Source: Actinomycetes bacterium
GTDB taxonomy: Bacteria > Actinomycetota > Acidimicrobiia > Acidimicrobiales > Bog-793
Direction: 5' to 3'
NCBI GenBank assembly: GCA_021796535.1
Contig: JAKABW010000012.1
Span: 1 to 64,000 of the forward strand
Length of the DNA stretch: 64,000 nt
Shown: piece by piece, positions 47,027 to 56,221 of the stretch
Position numbering within the stretch: position 1 is the first letter of the stretch
How the letters are laid out: every line of letters starts with the position of its first letter
Program-made: the position numbers and the translations under genes
Notes under the pieces: model-generated
What the model saw: only the letters and a program-made list of their open reading frames with translations
The model's database searches: none
Told to the model about the DNA's origin: nothing

Positions 47027-47355
47027 CCCTACAATGCGAACAGACAGCCCAATAACTCAATGAGGTCATCTTACCCTTGTCATCAAAAAGTCATCAATTG
47101 CTTTTGTTGTAATATGAGTTTAATCGTTTATCAAAGCAATTTCTCGTTGTGAGCCAAAAGAAACTACTCCCAGGATAGGCAAAATTATCACACGGAATCT
47201 ATTTGATTATGCTTGTCTTGACTGCCCCATAACTCCCATACCTCAATTCCGGTTCGAGATGAAGTTGACAATCTGTTTGCCTTACCAAGACAAACAGGGA
47301 AACCCGACCAACGAGAGCAACGCACAGAAGAAATCCTGAAGACGTGTCTCGGATC
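47027..47355. other. Left boundary region of the island
   Basis: Gene-free. Composition changes from AT-rich (up to about 47220) to GC-rich within this stretch. I searched by eye for a copy of the tRNA-Val 3' end as an attachment site and found none in direct orientation. No transposon end is evident. Confidence 0.5.
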
Positions 47356-47396
47356 TTGACAGGTTCCGTTCCGAGCTATACAGTTGTCATATGACA
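47356..47396 (+). promoter_or_regulatory. Leaderless operon promoter with operator-like palindrome
   Basis: A perfect TTGACA (47356-47361) and a TACAGT (47379-47384) are spaced by 17 bases. A perfect 12-bp palindrome, TGTCATATGACA (47385-47396), covers the predicted transcription start and the ATG at 47391. The arrangement predicts a leaderless transcript and a repressor site at the start, plausibly for the GntR protein encoded here. Confidence 0.65.
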
Positions 47397-47921
47397 GTAG
47401 ATAAAGAAGGCAGCCGCTCGACCGACGAGCCGGAAGCGGGTGATAGCAATCGGCCCGCTGGACGCAGACCGGGGTCCCCGATCGAGTTCCGACTCGACCC
47501 TGGGTCCGGGGTGCCGACTTACATTCAGCTCGTCCATCAGGTCGAGCACGCGCTTCGGCTCGGATACCTCAAGCCCGGCGATCAGCTTCCCAAGATGAGG
47601 GATGTGGTCGCCTTCTTGGCAATCAACCCGAACACCGTGCTCAAGGCGTACAAGGAGCTGGGGATCAAGGGCTTCACGACGGGCCGGCCTGGGCAGGGGA
47701 CGTTCGTCCAGGAGACAGTCTGTCGGGTCGCTCTTCCCGAGCTGACCGGGTTGCGCCGTTCTCTGCTCCGCTGGCTGAGCACTGCCGACGCCGCTGGGCT
47801 GGACGAGGACGGGATCATGGCGCTGTTCAGCAGCGTGTTGCGGGATTTTCATGAACAGAGGGGTGGCGCCTCCAGCGATCAGCGCGCCGCTGCAAACGAG
47901 GGAACGGCGGGTGTCGCGTGA
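47391..47921 (+). CDS. GntR family regulator, YtrA type
   Basis: A 176-residue regulator. The winged-helix domain (about 38-112) shows the GntR features VPTYIQLVHQVEHALRLGYL, GDQLPKMRDVVAFLAINPNTV and a wing ending GRPGQGTFV. The short helical tail (about 115-176) is that of the YtrA subfamily, which usually controls a neighbouring ABC transporter. It heads a chain of overlapping genes: its TGA overlaps the GTG of the ATPase remnant. The gene has no ribosome binding site, consistent with the leaderless promoter. Confidence 0.9.
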   Translation: MTVDKEGSRSTDEPEAGDSNRPAGRRPGSPIEFRLDPGSGVPTYIQLVHQVEHALRLGYLKPGDQLPKMRDVVAFLAINPNTVLKAYKELGIKGFTTGRPGQGTFVQETVCRVALPELTGLRRSLLRWLSTADAAGLDEDGIMALFSSVLRDFHEQRGGASSDQRAAANEGTAGVA

Positions 47922-48412
47922 ATGTTATCGAGACTAGCGGCCTTGGCACGTCTTACGGCGCCACGTGGGTGTTGCTGGGTTGCTTACTAGCGATTCCCGT
48001 TGGGCATGTGCCTGCGCTGGTCGGTCCTGACGGGGCACTCAAGACCACCTTGCTGAACCTCGCAGTCGGGTTGACCCTGCCGAGTGCTGGCATGGTCACA
48101 GTGTTCGACAACCAACCCGCTGGGTCACCCGCCCCTCTCGCCCGACACGATTTCATAGCGATGGTGGTGACCGTGGTGATCGACCACGAAATGTCAGTCG
48201 TGGTGGGTGAACGGCGCGGTGAAATGCAGACCCACCTGCTCATCAGGACAAATGGAACGACTAATCCCGCGCCCTCTGGCTCGTATCTGCACTCGATCAG
48301 TCTCGAAGAGCTGATACTCTCATCGGCGGTCCATCCATCATCGGCTTCAAGTACTTTGGTACGGTTGATGTCATCCCTTTGTGTTTGTACTCCTCTACGA
48401 GGTGAACTATGA
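47918..48412 (+). pseudogene. Decayed ABC transporter ATPase
   Basis: The first about 75 residues follow a GntR-associated ABC ATPase (VIETSGLGTSYGATWVLLGC, TTLLNLAVGLTLPSAG), but the P-loop GPNGAGKTT has become GPDGALKTT, losing an essential Gly. After about residue 90 the sequence jumps directly to a degraded tail, with no Q-loop, signature or Walker B. A large internal deletion is the simplest reading. The open frame survives and its TGA overlaps the ATG of the SIR2 gene (ATGA), so it may still matter for translational coupling. Confidence 0.75.
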
Positions 48413-50262
48413 GCAACGTATCAGCGTCGCCATCTGATCTCGCTGGGTCACTCGGTGCGATTGTTGGTGACATTTCTCAACTGGCCCGAGCGGTGGATGT
48501 CCAAGGCGCTCAGTTCGCCTGGCTGCTCGGCGCAGGCGCGTCGGCGATGTCAGACATTCCGACGGCAGGGGCCTTGATCTTGCGGTTCAAGCATGAGCTG
48601 TACTGCTCCGCACACCAGCTCGACGTCCAGGACATCGACCTCTGTGACCCTCGAACCCGAAAGTCCATCGAGAGCTATTTCAACGGTAGCAACGGCCTGC
48701 CACCCCTTGGCGATCCCGAGGAGTACTCAGTCGCTTTCGAGACGGCCTACCCGTCTGCCGAGCTGCGGGCTGACTTCATCGCCGCCCTCTGCCAAGGCCG
48801 CTGGCCGAACTATGGCCACTACGTGCTCGCCGCACTGATGGCCGCGGGCCGTCTTCATGTGGTTTTCACCACCAACTTCGATGACCTCGTCGAGGCTGGG
48901 GCGCATTCGCTCTTCGAGGGTGCCGAGATCAGCCCGCGCCCCTCGTTGGTGGTCGCCAGCCTCGGTGAACCTGACGTTGCCGCCCGGGCGCTACAGAAGG
49001 GCTCCTTTCCGCTGCTAGCGAAGCTCCACGGAGACTTTCGGTCGGTCCGATTGAAGAACTCCGTCGCTGAGCTCGCATCGCAAGATGCCGAGATGCGACA
49101 CGTGCTGCGCAGTGCGTGCGGACAGTTCGGTCTGATCGTTGCCGGCTACAGCGGCAGCGATGCCTCCGTCATGGAGGTTCTAACCGAAGCACTCAAAGAC
49201 AAGGACTCATTCCCCACGGGCATTTATTGGTGCCACCGGCCGGCCGATCAGCCCACACTCGAGGTAGTCAACTTTCTCACCTCGGCACGGACCAAGGGTA
49301 AGACCGCGTTCGCCGTTCCAGTTGACAACTTCATAGAGCTGACCGGCGCTGTCGAACGTAGTGTCCACCTCACCGACAACCTCCGTAGGTGTCTCAAAGA
49401 ACGACGACCTCCAGCAACATTGCTTCCTGCACCGATGCCAGCTGGTCCAACTCGGCCCTTCCCCATTCTCCGCTTCAACGCTTTACCCGTAGTGAGGCTC
49501 CCTAATCAGGTCCGGTGTTTAGACGAGCAGTCACCGTGCGAGCTGGCCGATGTTCAACGGGCAGTCCGCACCAATCGGGTCCGCGGCCTGGTTGCCCGCC
49601 GATCGGGGGGCCAGCTGGTCGCCGTCGGTCACGAACAACAGCTCACCGAGGCACTGCGCCCTCTCGGGGTGAGCGTTAGCGATCGGACTGAGACCTTAAA
49701 CTGGGATGCCGATGATGTCGATCCCGCAGACCTGGGCCTCGCCATCGACGCCCTCACGCTTGGGCTCGGGCGGACCGAGGGTCTTTGCCACGTTCTGACA
49801 CGGCGCAGGCACCAGGTACGGGTGGACGATCCGGAGGCCTCCTCCCTCACTCCCCTCAAGTCAGCCTGCGGCGGCACCCTCTCGGGAATGGTTCCCAAGA
49901 CCTCACTGCTGTGGGCCGAGGCGGTAAGGCTCAGCATCGAGCCGCGAAACGGAGCGTGGTGGTTGCTCGTAGTCCCAGAGATCTGGGTTTCACCCCTTAA
50001 AGACCCCTCAGCCCAACGTACCGAGCAGATAACGGCTGGGGCGTTCATCCGACAGAAGAGCGCCAGACGCTGGAACCCAACGGCCAACACCCTCCTCGAT
50101 GCCTGGGTACATCTCCTCTGTGTCGACCCCGGACCACGTCAAGTCAAGACCTGGAATCTCGGACAAGCAGAAGGCGTCGACCCCGAATTCGAGATCGCCG
50201 GACATACGGCCTTCAGCCGACCTCTACAGATCGCGACCCTAGCCAGGAAGCCGCAGTCGTGA
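48409..50262 (+). CDS. SIR2-APAZ effector of a SPARSA system
   Basis: A 617-residue protein. The N-terminal SIR2-type NADase domain (about 30-290) has the NAD-binding GAGAS (41-45), TTNFDD (154-159), the catalytic His207 in KLHGD and GYSGSD (246-251), all intact. The C-terminal half (about 345-617, from PFPILRFNALPVVRL) fits the APAZ domain that always partners short Argonautes. In known SIR2-APAZ/short-Ago (SPARSA) pairs, guide-directed recognition of invading DNA triggers NAD+ destruction and cell death. GAGGTGA five bases before the ATG is a good ribosome binding site. The stop overlaps the Argonaute GTG (GTGA). Confidence 0.92.
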   Translation: MSNVSASPSDLAGSLGAIVGDISQLARAVDVQGAQFAWLLGAGASAMSDIPTAGALILRFKHELYCSAHQLDVQDIDLCDPRTRKSIESYFNGSNGLPPLGDPEEYSVAFETAYPSAELRADFIAALCQGRWPNYGHYVLAALMAAGRLHVVFTTNFDDLVEAGAHSLFEGAEISPRPSLVVASLGEPDVAARALQKGSFPLLAKLHGDFRSVRLKNSVAELASQDAEMRHVLRSACGQFGLIVAGYSGSDASVMEVLTEALKDKDSFPTGIYWCHRPADQPTLEVVNFLTSARTKGKTAFAVPVDNFIELTGAVERSVHLTDNLRRCLKERRPPATLLPAPMPAGPTRPFPILRFNALPVVRLPNQVRCLDEQSPCELADVQRAVRTNRVRGLVARRSGGQLVAVGHEQQLTEALRPLGVSVSDRTETLNWDADDVDPADLGLAIDALTLGLGRTEGLCHVLTRRRHQVRVDDPEASSLTPLKSACGGTLSGMVPKTSLLWAEAVRLSIEPRNGAWWLLVVPEIWVSPLKDPSAQRTEQITAGAFIRQKSARRWNPTANTLLDAWVHLLCVDPGPRQVKTWNLGQAEGVDPEFEIAGHTAFSRPLQIATLARKPQS

Positions 50263-51692
50263 GTGCCGAGCTTCACGGCTACAACGAGCTGACTGAACCG
50301 GACCTGGCCTTCGACCCTACCGACCGCTCGCAGGTCGCGGCTAATCCGCTCGTCGGCCTCAGCACCCACGGCCCGTTCTCAGCCCGGGCATTCGCCATGC
50401 CTCCCACCACAATTCGCATAGCTCTACTCGGACCACAAGATGACCTCCCTAAATTGCGCGAGCAGCTCAACGACCTCACCCGTCCGCACAAACCACAGGA
50501 GCGACTCGACTACCTCCCCGACTGGACCGGATTTGAGCCCATCTTCAAGGCCAAACTCTTGCCAGCCGACGAGTCAGCCCAGATTCCGCTGCCCACGAAC
50601 CTCGATAGCGATCTCACCTCGGTTCCCAATCCTCATCGTTACCTCGCCCAGGTACTCGCCGATGGCCTACGAAAGCTCGTCAGCGTCCGAGACCGCTTCG
50701 ACGTTATCGTCTTCTACCTTCCCTCCCGATACAAGCCCTTCTTTGAAGACCACGAAACCCACTTCAACCTTCACGACACGGTAAAGGCAGTCGGAGCGCA
50801 ACTCGGGCTAACGACACAGATCGTGACCGACAGCGCACTGACTTACCGATGCCGGGCCAGTGTGGCCTGGCGGCTCAGCACGGCCCTCTACGCCAAGGCC
50901 GGCGGCACCCCCTGGAAGTTGGCGACCCACGAAAGTCCCCTTGATCCAGACACTGCCTACATTGGCCTCTCCTACGCCATCCGCTCCACGCGGGGAACGA
51001 CCGCTTTCGTCACCTGCTGCAGCCAAGTCTTCGACTCAGACGGCGGCGGCATGGAGTTCGTCGCCTACAACGTTGGCCAAGGAAACGACCTTCGTAATCC
51101 CTACCTCTCCCGCGAGGACATGAGACTCGTCATGTCCCGTAGCCTCACCCTCTACCAGGACCGTCACACCGGCCACAGTCCCAAAAGGCTCGTCGTCCAC
51201 AAGCAGAACCCCTTCCAAGCTCAAGAAGTCGCTGGCTGTACCGACGCCTGGGGTGCCACAGCGACGCTGTCGTGCATCAACATCACTAGACCGTCCTGGC
51301 GAGGCGTCACCCTCAAAGCAGCTTGCCAACACAGCAAGTCGGCCGAAGCTGGATACGCCGTCGCCCGAGGTACGACCTTCCAGCTCGACGGCCGCTCCAC
51401 GCTTCTGTGGGTAGCCGGCAACGCCCGCTCCGCGACGCTGACCGGACAACGCAACTACTACCAAGGGGGGAAAGGCACCCCTCGACCCCTCTTGCTCACG
51501 AGAGATGCCGGAGCGGGTCCACTCGACGAAACCGCATCCCAAGTCTTGGCGCTAAGCAAAATGAACTGGAACAACGATGCCATCTACGACCCACTGCCTT
51601 GCACCCTGCGTTATGCCCATGTGCTCGCCCGCACGATCAAGCACATGCCCGACTTGGCCCCCCAGTCATACGACTATCGGTTGTTCATGTAG
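50259..51692 (+). CDS. Short prokaryotic Argonaute (MID-PIWI)
   Basis: A 477-residue short pAgo: no PAZ domain, a MID domain (about 145-215, with VIVFYLPSRYKP and LHDTVKAVGAQLGL) and a PIWI domain (about 232-477). The usual first catalytic Asp position reads AYIGLSYAI (Ser239), so the slicer site is lost, as in all short Agos; it binds guide and target but does not cut. The tail MNWNNDAIYDPLPCTLRYAH is highly typical of the clade. It starts at GTG 50259, coupled to the SIR2-APAZ gene, with which it should form a heterodimer. Confidence 0.93.
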   Translation: MSAELHGYNELTEPDLAFDPTDRSQVAANPLVGLSTHGPFSARAFAMPPTTIRIALLGPQDDLPKLREQLNDLTRPHKPQERLDYLPDWTGFEPIFKAKLLPADESAQIPLPTNLDSDLTSVPNPHRYLAQVLADGLRKLVSVRDRFDVIVFYLPSRYKPFFEDHETHFNLHDTVKAVGAQLGLTTQIVTDSALTYRCRASVAWRLSTALYAKAGGTPWKLATHESPLDPDTAYIGLSYAIRSTRGTTAFVTCCSQVFDSDGGGMEFVAYNVGQGNDLRNPYLSREDMRLVMSRSLTLYQDRHTGHSPKRLVVHKQNPFQAQEVAGCTDAWGATATLSCINITRPSWRGVTLKAACQHSKSAEAGYAVARGTTFQLDGRSTLLWVAGNARSATLTGQRNYYQGGKGTPRPLLLTRDAGAGPLDETASQVLALSKMNWNNDAIYDPLPCTLRYAHVLARTIKHMPDLAPQSYDYRLFM

Positions 51693-51694
51693 CC

Positions 51695-54433
51695 GTGGTT
51701 GACCTCATCGCTCGGAGAAATGGTGGGCTGAGACATCAGTGCGTGACCCGTCGCAGATTGCTTCGGGCCCGACGTTCGCTTCCCGCGCCGTGGCGACCAG
51801 TGTGGTCTGATGCGGTGAGGAGCGTCGCAGCATCGTTGATCCACTTCATCGGTCTACTAGGCACCGTCGTGTTCAGACGCCGACAGAATAACGAGGCCCG
51901 CCGTCTGGTAGACGCCTCCACACCGGATCACTCGGAGCGTTTAGAAAGACAGCAGCAACGGCGTATATGGCTTTCCCGGCTTCGGGTTGCTGTTCGTGAT
52001 CGTGGGGCGCAGCTACGCCAAGACGGCTCTGTGTTTATCCACCTTGTCGGCAGAGTCGTAGCGGCGCTTGTCGGGACGGCAGCGCTCGTAGCTACGCTGG
52101 AAGCGATCGCCAGCTCGCTCACGCATGTTCTGCATTGGGGCACTCTCTTTGACCCCGTCGGCTCCTACTACTACGGCGGCTTCGTCGCCACAGCAGTAGG
52201 AGCCGAGGCGGCGTTCCTCGCCTTGTTCTTCACCACCGTCGGCGTGATCGCGTCCACGACGTACTCCCGGGTACCTGGCGAGGTCCGGAGCCTGTTCGTT
52301 CGAGAGCGGACGAACCTCATCTACGTCTGGAACGTCGCTGTGGCTCTCTTGGTAGGTATTGCCTTGCTGATGATGCCCGTGGTGACCCACCATTCTCCAT
52401 ACGGCCTCACGGTGGCCGTCTTCGCCCTGCTCACGGCTTTCTCGGTGCTTTCGCTTATTCTGCTCGGCACACAGCTCTTCAACTTCTTCGACCTGTCGAC
52501 GCTCTCTCGATCCCTGTCACAACGATTCAACCGTGGCATCGACTCAGCATCGGCCGCCGGCAAGACCGTGCCCGCCGAAGCTCAACAGCAGGCTGCGCAC
52601 GACCGAGCCGCCGACGCCCTTCACATCTACGGCCAGCTCAGCAATCTCATAGCCAGCCGAGATGTGGCAGAGGCCCAGACACCCGAACAGATCGCAGTCA
52701 AGCTGCTGGAATGCTGGTCCACTGGGTCGGCCCTCAAGTCCAAGATCCCGACCGAAAGCAAGTGGTACCACTTGACTCCCGCACACCCCAACTGGCTGAC
52801 AATGCGTCACACCCAGAGTGGGTCTAGCGAGAACGCCGGCGTCCAACCGACATTCTCGCTAGACCCACTCTGGGTAGAAGGCGAAATTGCTAGATGCCTC
52901 GGACGACTCCTCTCCACCCTGGCCACCCAAGCTGAGTGGCCCCGGGGGATTAGTGTAGTTGACGAGGCCAACAAGTTGGTCTTCTCCCTTACAGCTCGGC
53001 TGCAGCTCGACGAGGCTCGGCTCCTTCTCCGGACCGTGAGAATATTTCTTGATGGTATCGCGAGCGGCGACTTGATCACCTCGGGCACCGCAAAGCTCGC
53101 GAATTCCGAGGAATGGCAAGTGCCTCGCATGGCTGCAGCGGAGCGTGCGACGCTCGGTTACATCCAATACTGGCTCGGACTCGTTAGCTTCTTCGAAGAA
53201 ATCGACCCGCAGCGGCTCAGAGCTAGTTTCGACGAGGCCGTTGACACCCCACAAGGACCGTACAAGGCCGAAGCACCGCGGGTGTTGCTCGACTTGTTCG
53301 AGGACATCGCCGAAGGTGTGGCGTTCGAGAAGCAAACGGAATACCAGCGAGTGACGCCGAGTTGGTGGGTTCACCATATGGCAGCTCGGACGCTTCTTCA
53401 CGCCCTGGTGCAAGCCATTCGCGCCTTCTTCGAGGTAGTCCAGGTGAACGTAATCGCACCGCTGCTCGCAGACACGGAGTCCGCCGCCGAACTGATCACC
53501 ATACGAATCTTCGACGCACTGAAGCTAGTCCACAAGCTCACGGTCCATCTTCCCATGGCTCACAAGGCAGTCACCGCACTCGACTCGATGCGCCATAGTC
53601 CGAGCAACAACGAGCTGTGGCCCGACGGATCGCTTCCCGACGACGTCCCCCCACGGATCGAAGAGCAGCTCTACCGCAAGCTCGCCGCGGTCGCCCCACA
53701 ACTCGGCTCCGACCCCCAAGACACCACCCGTCCCAATCTCTTTGGTCAGAGCTACAAGCTACTGTCCGACGCCACTTTCCACGCCATCTTGGGAGAACAT
53801 ACCGACCTCGCCCGCCAGCTCTTCCCGAGCTTTGTCTCGATGGCCGACCGCTCCAGGAACCGCCTCACCCACGACCTCGCCGGTCACCACGTGAGCGATC
53901 AAGCGATCTTAGGCACAGAACCGCTCGTCGACATGATGGAACTCAGCGGACTTGCCTTGTTGATGTCCAATGTCGAACCCACCACCGGCATCTGGGCCGA
54001 CGTCCATGCCTTCTGGGACCAGATCCTCTCTGACCCAAAAGGCCCCTCGCTCGCTGCGCAGTTTGCTGACGTGCTATCCGTGCACGCGAACTTCTGTGCC
54101 ATCACTTCGGGGGACATTGCCCGTATGAACCGTCAGATGGCGCTCGTCGGGGTCCTCGCCGAGCGCGGTCTCACCTCTCAAGATCACATACGGGACGAAC
54201 CAACACCGACCGAACCCGAAAACCCGATCGTCGCTGTGTTTGCACCCTGGGACCTCGGAGGCAACCTCGCCGACCTCGCCGACCTCTTCGTGGTCGAGTA
54301 CCTCACGCAACGCTCTGACATGCAAGACCTGCAAATCCCCCGTAGAACCGAGATGCTCCGCGAGTCTCTCGATCACCGGCGGCAACGGCGAGAACCCAGT
54401 CAGGACCTCACGGAGGAGGCAGACGAACTATGA
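51695..54433 (+). CDS. Multi-pass membrane protein in the SPARSA operon
   Basis: About 912 residues from a GTG two bases after the Argonaute stop; the open frame continues upstream inside ago, but that overlap is implausible, and GTG 51743 is an alternative. A basic N-terminus is followed by hydrophobic segments at about 43-60, 113-135, 160-187, 207-230 and 237-260, giving four or five membrane passes. A large, mainly helical cytoplasmic part (about 270-900) contains no motif I recognise. Its TGA overlaps the next ATG (ATGA). Position and coupling suggest a partner or second effector of the SPARSA pair. A perfect 23-bp inverted repeat interrupts the gene near codon 373. Confidence 0.75.
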   Translation: MVDLIARRNGGLRHQCVTRRRLLRARRSLPAPWRPVWSDAVRSVAASLIHFIGLLGTVVFRRRQNNEARRLVDASTPDHSERLERQQQRRIWLSRLRVAVRDRGAQLRQDGSVFIHLVGRVVAALVGTAALVATLEAIASSLTHVLHWGTLFDPVGSYYYGGFVATAVGAEAAFLALFFTTVGVIASTTYSRVPGEVRSLFVRERTNLIYVWNVAVALLVGIALLMMPVVTHHSPYGLTVAVFALLTAFSVLSLILLGTQLFNFFDLSTLSRSLSQRFNRGIDSASAAGKTVPAEAQQQAAHDRAADALHIYGQLSNLIASRDVAEAQTPEQIAVKLLECWSTGSALKSKIPTESKWYHLTPAHPNWLTMRHTQSGSSENAGVQPTFSLDPLWVEGEIARCLGRLLSTLATQAEWPRGISVVDEANKLVFSLTARLQLDEARLLLRTVRIFLDGIASGDLITSGTAKLANSEEWQVPRMAAAERATLGYIQYWLGLVSFFEEIDPQRLRASFDEAVDTPQGPYKAEAPRVLLDLFEDIAEGVAFEKQTEYQRVTPSWWVHHMAARTLLHALVQAIRAFFEVVQVNVIAPLLADTESAAELITIRIFDALKLVHKLTVHLPMAHKAVTALDSMRHSPSNNELWPDGSLPDDVPPRIEEQLYRKLAAVAPQLGSDPQDTTRPNLFGQSYKLLSDATFHAILGEHTDLARQLFPSFVSMADRSRNRLTHDLAGHHVSDQAILGTEPLVDMMELSGLALLMSNVEPTTGIWADVHAFWDQILSDPKGPSLAAQFADVLSVHANFCAITSGDIARMNRQMALVGVLAERGLTSQDHIRDEPTPTEPENPIVAVFAPWDLGGNLADLADLFVVEYLTQRSDMQDLQIPRRTEMLRESLDHRRQRREPSQDLTEEADEL
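52811..52875. repeat. Perfect 23-bp inverted repeat inside a gene
   Basis: Arms 52811-52833 and 52853-52875 are exact reverse complements, separated by 19 bases that begin with the palindrome CGCCGGCG. The frame stays open through both arms. Chance is very unlikely at this length. Confidence 0.97.
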
Positions 54434-55422
54434 GGCGCCGGCGACCGACCGACGAGAGCCTGGAAGGAACCAGGCGTTCACGGACCTTTTACCCCGTGAG
54501 TGATCCCAGCATTGCAGCCAAGATGCAAGCCGTCTCATCCCAGGGTTACTACACTTACCTACTTCACCAGGACATTAAAACCGTGATCCCGTACGACTTC
54601 GGCCGCGGCGACGGCCCATCGGCGCGAGTCATCGGTCCCGACAGGGACCGGGTACAGCGCTTGATCGCAGCCGCAATCTCAGTCAGGGACCATTCATACT
54701 CCCTGACTGAGAGCCTCCGCCAATTCGTGAGTTCCACCGCGGAAAATCTCGTCTTCGACGGCACGGTGACTTACGAAATCGACTACCTACCCCCGGCTGG
54801 AACCACAGCGGAGCGCCCAACATCGTTCCGGCTGGATCTCGTCGCACCGGGAACGACGGGTTCACACAAGGGTCGGCCGATCCGGTACGTGCCAACGGCC
54901 TTCGACGGCCAGCAGGACGAGACCGGTCTGCACTATGTCGAGCTTGACCCCGCGACCCTCGTCATCTTCCGGCTCGATCCCAACCTGGAAGAGCCAGTGC
55001 GGAAGATGATCGCTTTCCTGAGAGCCGTCGACGGTCAGCAATGCGCAAAGGCTGCGCTGATGGAGCAGTCAGTCACTGGCCGGTCGTCCTATAATTTCGC
55101 GAAGCATCAACGCAAACGGAGCGAGCTGTTCGCCGAGGCGACCCGGTCGGTGGGGTGGAACGTGCGGGGCCTGTTTAAGGAGAGCCACCTCGAACCGTAT
55201 GAAGTGTGGCGGCAAATCCGGTTCCTCGAGTTCAAGATCCGCGTCCGCGACTCAATCATAGATCGACTCAACGCCGCTCTCGCCGATGTAGGACAGCGCA
55301 TTGGCTTCGAGGTGTCTATCGAGGTCAGCGGCCTGCCCACACTCCAAGACGTCGAAAGCGCAAAGGAGGATCTGAGGCTTGGGCGACGCGGGCTCAAAGA
55401 TCTCACCAACTTTGCTATCTGA
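54430..55422 (+). CDS. Unrecognised soluble protein, last gene of the SPARSA operon
   Basis: A 330-residue protein with no signal peptide or transmembrane segment. The N-terminus is Arg-rich. A central mixed region (about 60-200) contains VRDHSYSLTESLRQFV and VTYEIDYLPP, and a helical C-terminal part (about 205-300) contains LEFKIRVRDSIIDRLNAAL. I recognise no family. Its ATG overlaps the stop of the membrane protein gene (ATGA), so the two are co-translated. It is the final gene before convergent minus-strand frames. Confidence 0.75.
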   Translation: MRRRRPTDESLEGTRRSRTFYPVSDPSIAAKMQAVSSQGYYTYLLHQDIKTVIPYDFGRGDGPSARVIGPDRDRVQRLIAAAISVRDHSYSLTESLRQFVSSTAENLVFDGTVTYEIDYLPPAGTTAERPTSFRLDLVAPGTTGSHKGRPIRYVPTAFDGQQDETGLHYVELDPATLVIFRLDPNLEEPVRKMIAFLRAVDGQQCAKAALMEQSVTGRSSYNFAKHQRKRSELFAEATRSVGWNVRGLFKESHLEPYEVWRQIRFLEFKIRVRDSIIDRLNAALADVGQRIGFEVSIEVSGLPTLQDVESAKEDLRLGRRGLKDLTNFAI

Positions 55423-55446
55423 TATCCTACCAAGATCGAGGACCCT

Positions 55447-56051
55447 TTAGCCAGCGCCCGGTGCCAGCCCTTCTGGGGTAGGCGTCACAAACCACCGGAC
55501 CACCCGGTAGAGCAGATGGCCGCTCCCAGCCGCGAACAGAGCCGAGGTGAACAGGGCAGCCAGGATCCCCTGGGCCATGCCGCTGTCGACAGCCCCATCG
55601 AGGACAGCAAGCCCGGAAGTCAGACCGGCAACGCTGTACCCGGTCACCCCATCGCAGCCACCGCATGCACTGCCACCCCCACCGAAAGCGTCACTACCAA
55701 CGCTGCCATGTCTCCCGACACACATGGCATGGCGCTCTTCGTCTGTGAGCAACGGCTTGTCGCGCAGGGCGCCGCATATGACTCCACCCGCTGATAGCCC
55801 AGTGCTTACTCCGAGCACTGCGATGCCGCCGGCCGCACGGGCCCAGATATCAGGTTCGGTCTGCTCATTGGCATGGCCTCCTCGAGCATCGAGCGGGCTC
55901 GCTCTGCTACTTGGTCCGCTTCGAAGCGGGTGCAGGCCCTAGACTTTCGCACCACCGCTCCAGCGAAGTCTTCGATGGTTGCCCACCGGATCAGCGCGCC
56001 GCTCTTAGTTCCATCCTCAGAGGCGAAGTGGATGACCCGGGATTCGCCCAT
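55447..56051 (-). pseudogene. Membrane protein gene split by a frameshift
   Basis: Two overlapping minus-strand frames appear to be one gene. The first (56051-55806) encodes a soluble N-terminal part opening MGESRVIHFASEDGTKSG and an amphipathic helix. The second (ending at 55447) has three or four hydrophobic segments. Its frame, read upstream of its first usable start (GTG 55818), still looks like protein (NEQTEPDIWARAAGGIAVLG) back to about 55,880, where frame 1 stops looking coding. A single-base shift near 55,875 would join them into about 200 residues. No family was recognised. It converges on the SPARSA operon. Confidence 0.5.
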
Positions 56052-56221
56052 GTCGACCCTGTGATGGGTCTAGGTGACTGGTGTGCAATACGCATTCTTG
56101 AGAGGACCGGACCCGGCGTATGTGGTGGTTTTTTGTTTTGGCCTGTCTTGACGGAGCTGATCTTTCGAAAACTTGCTTCGTGCTTTTAGTTGAGAAAGAA
56201 CTAATGGACTCAATGCTTGTC

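Noticed and set aside
47027-47390. Left attachment site matching the tRNA-Val 3' end
   Set aside because: Only a short GGTTCGAG word was found, in the opposite orientation to the tRNA, so it is not a direct repeat.
51323-51694. Upstream extension of the membrane protein gene into ago
   Set aside because: It would overlap ago by 370 bases, and the translated extension is Arg/Pro/Ser-rich with no structure, as expected of an out-of-frame reading.
55806-56051. Independent 81-residue gene
   Set aside because: Better explained as the N-terminal half of a frameshifted gene, because the coding signal switches frame rather than ending.
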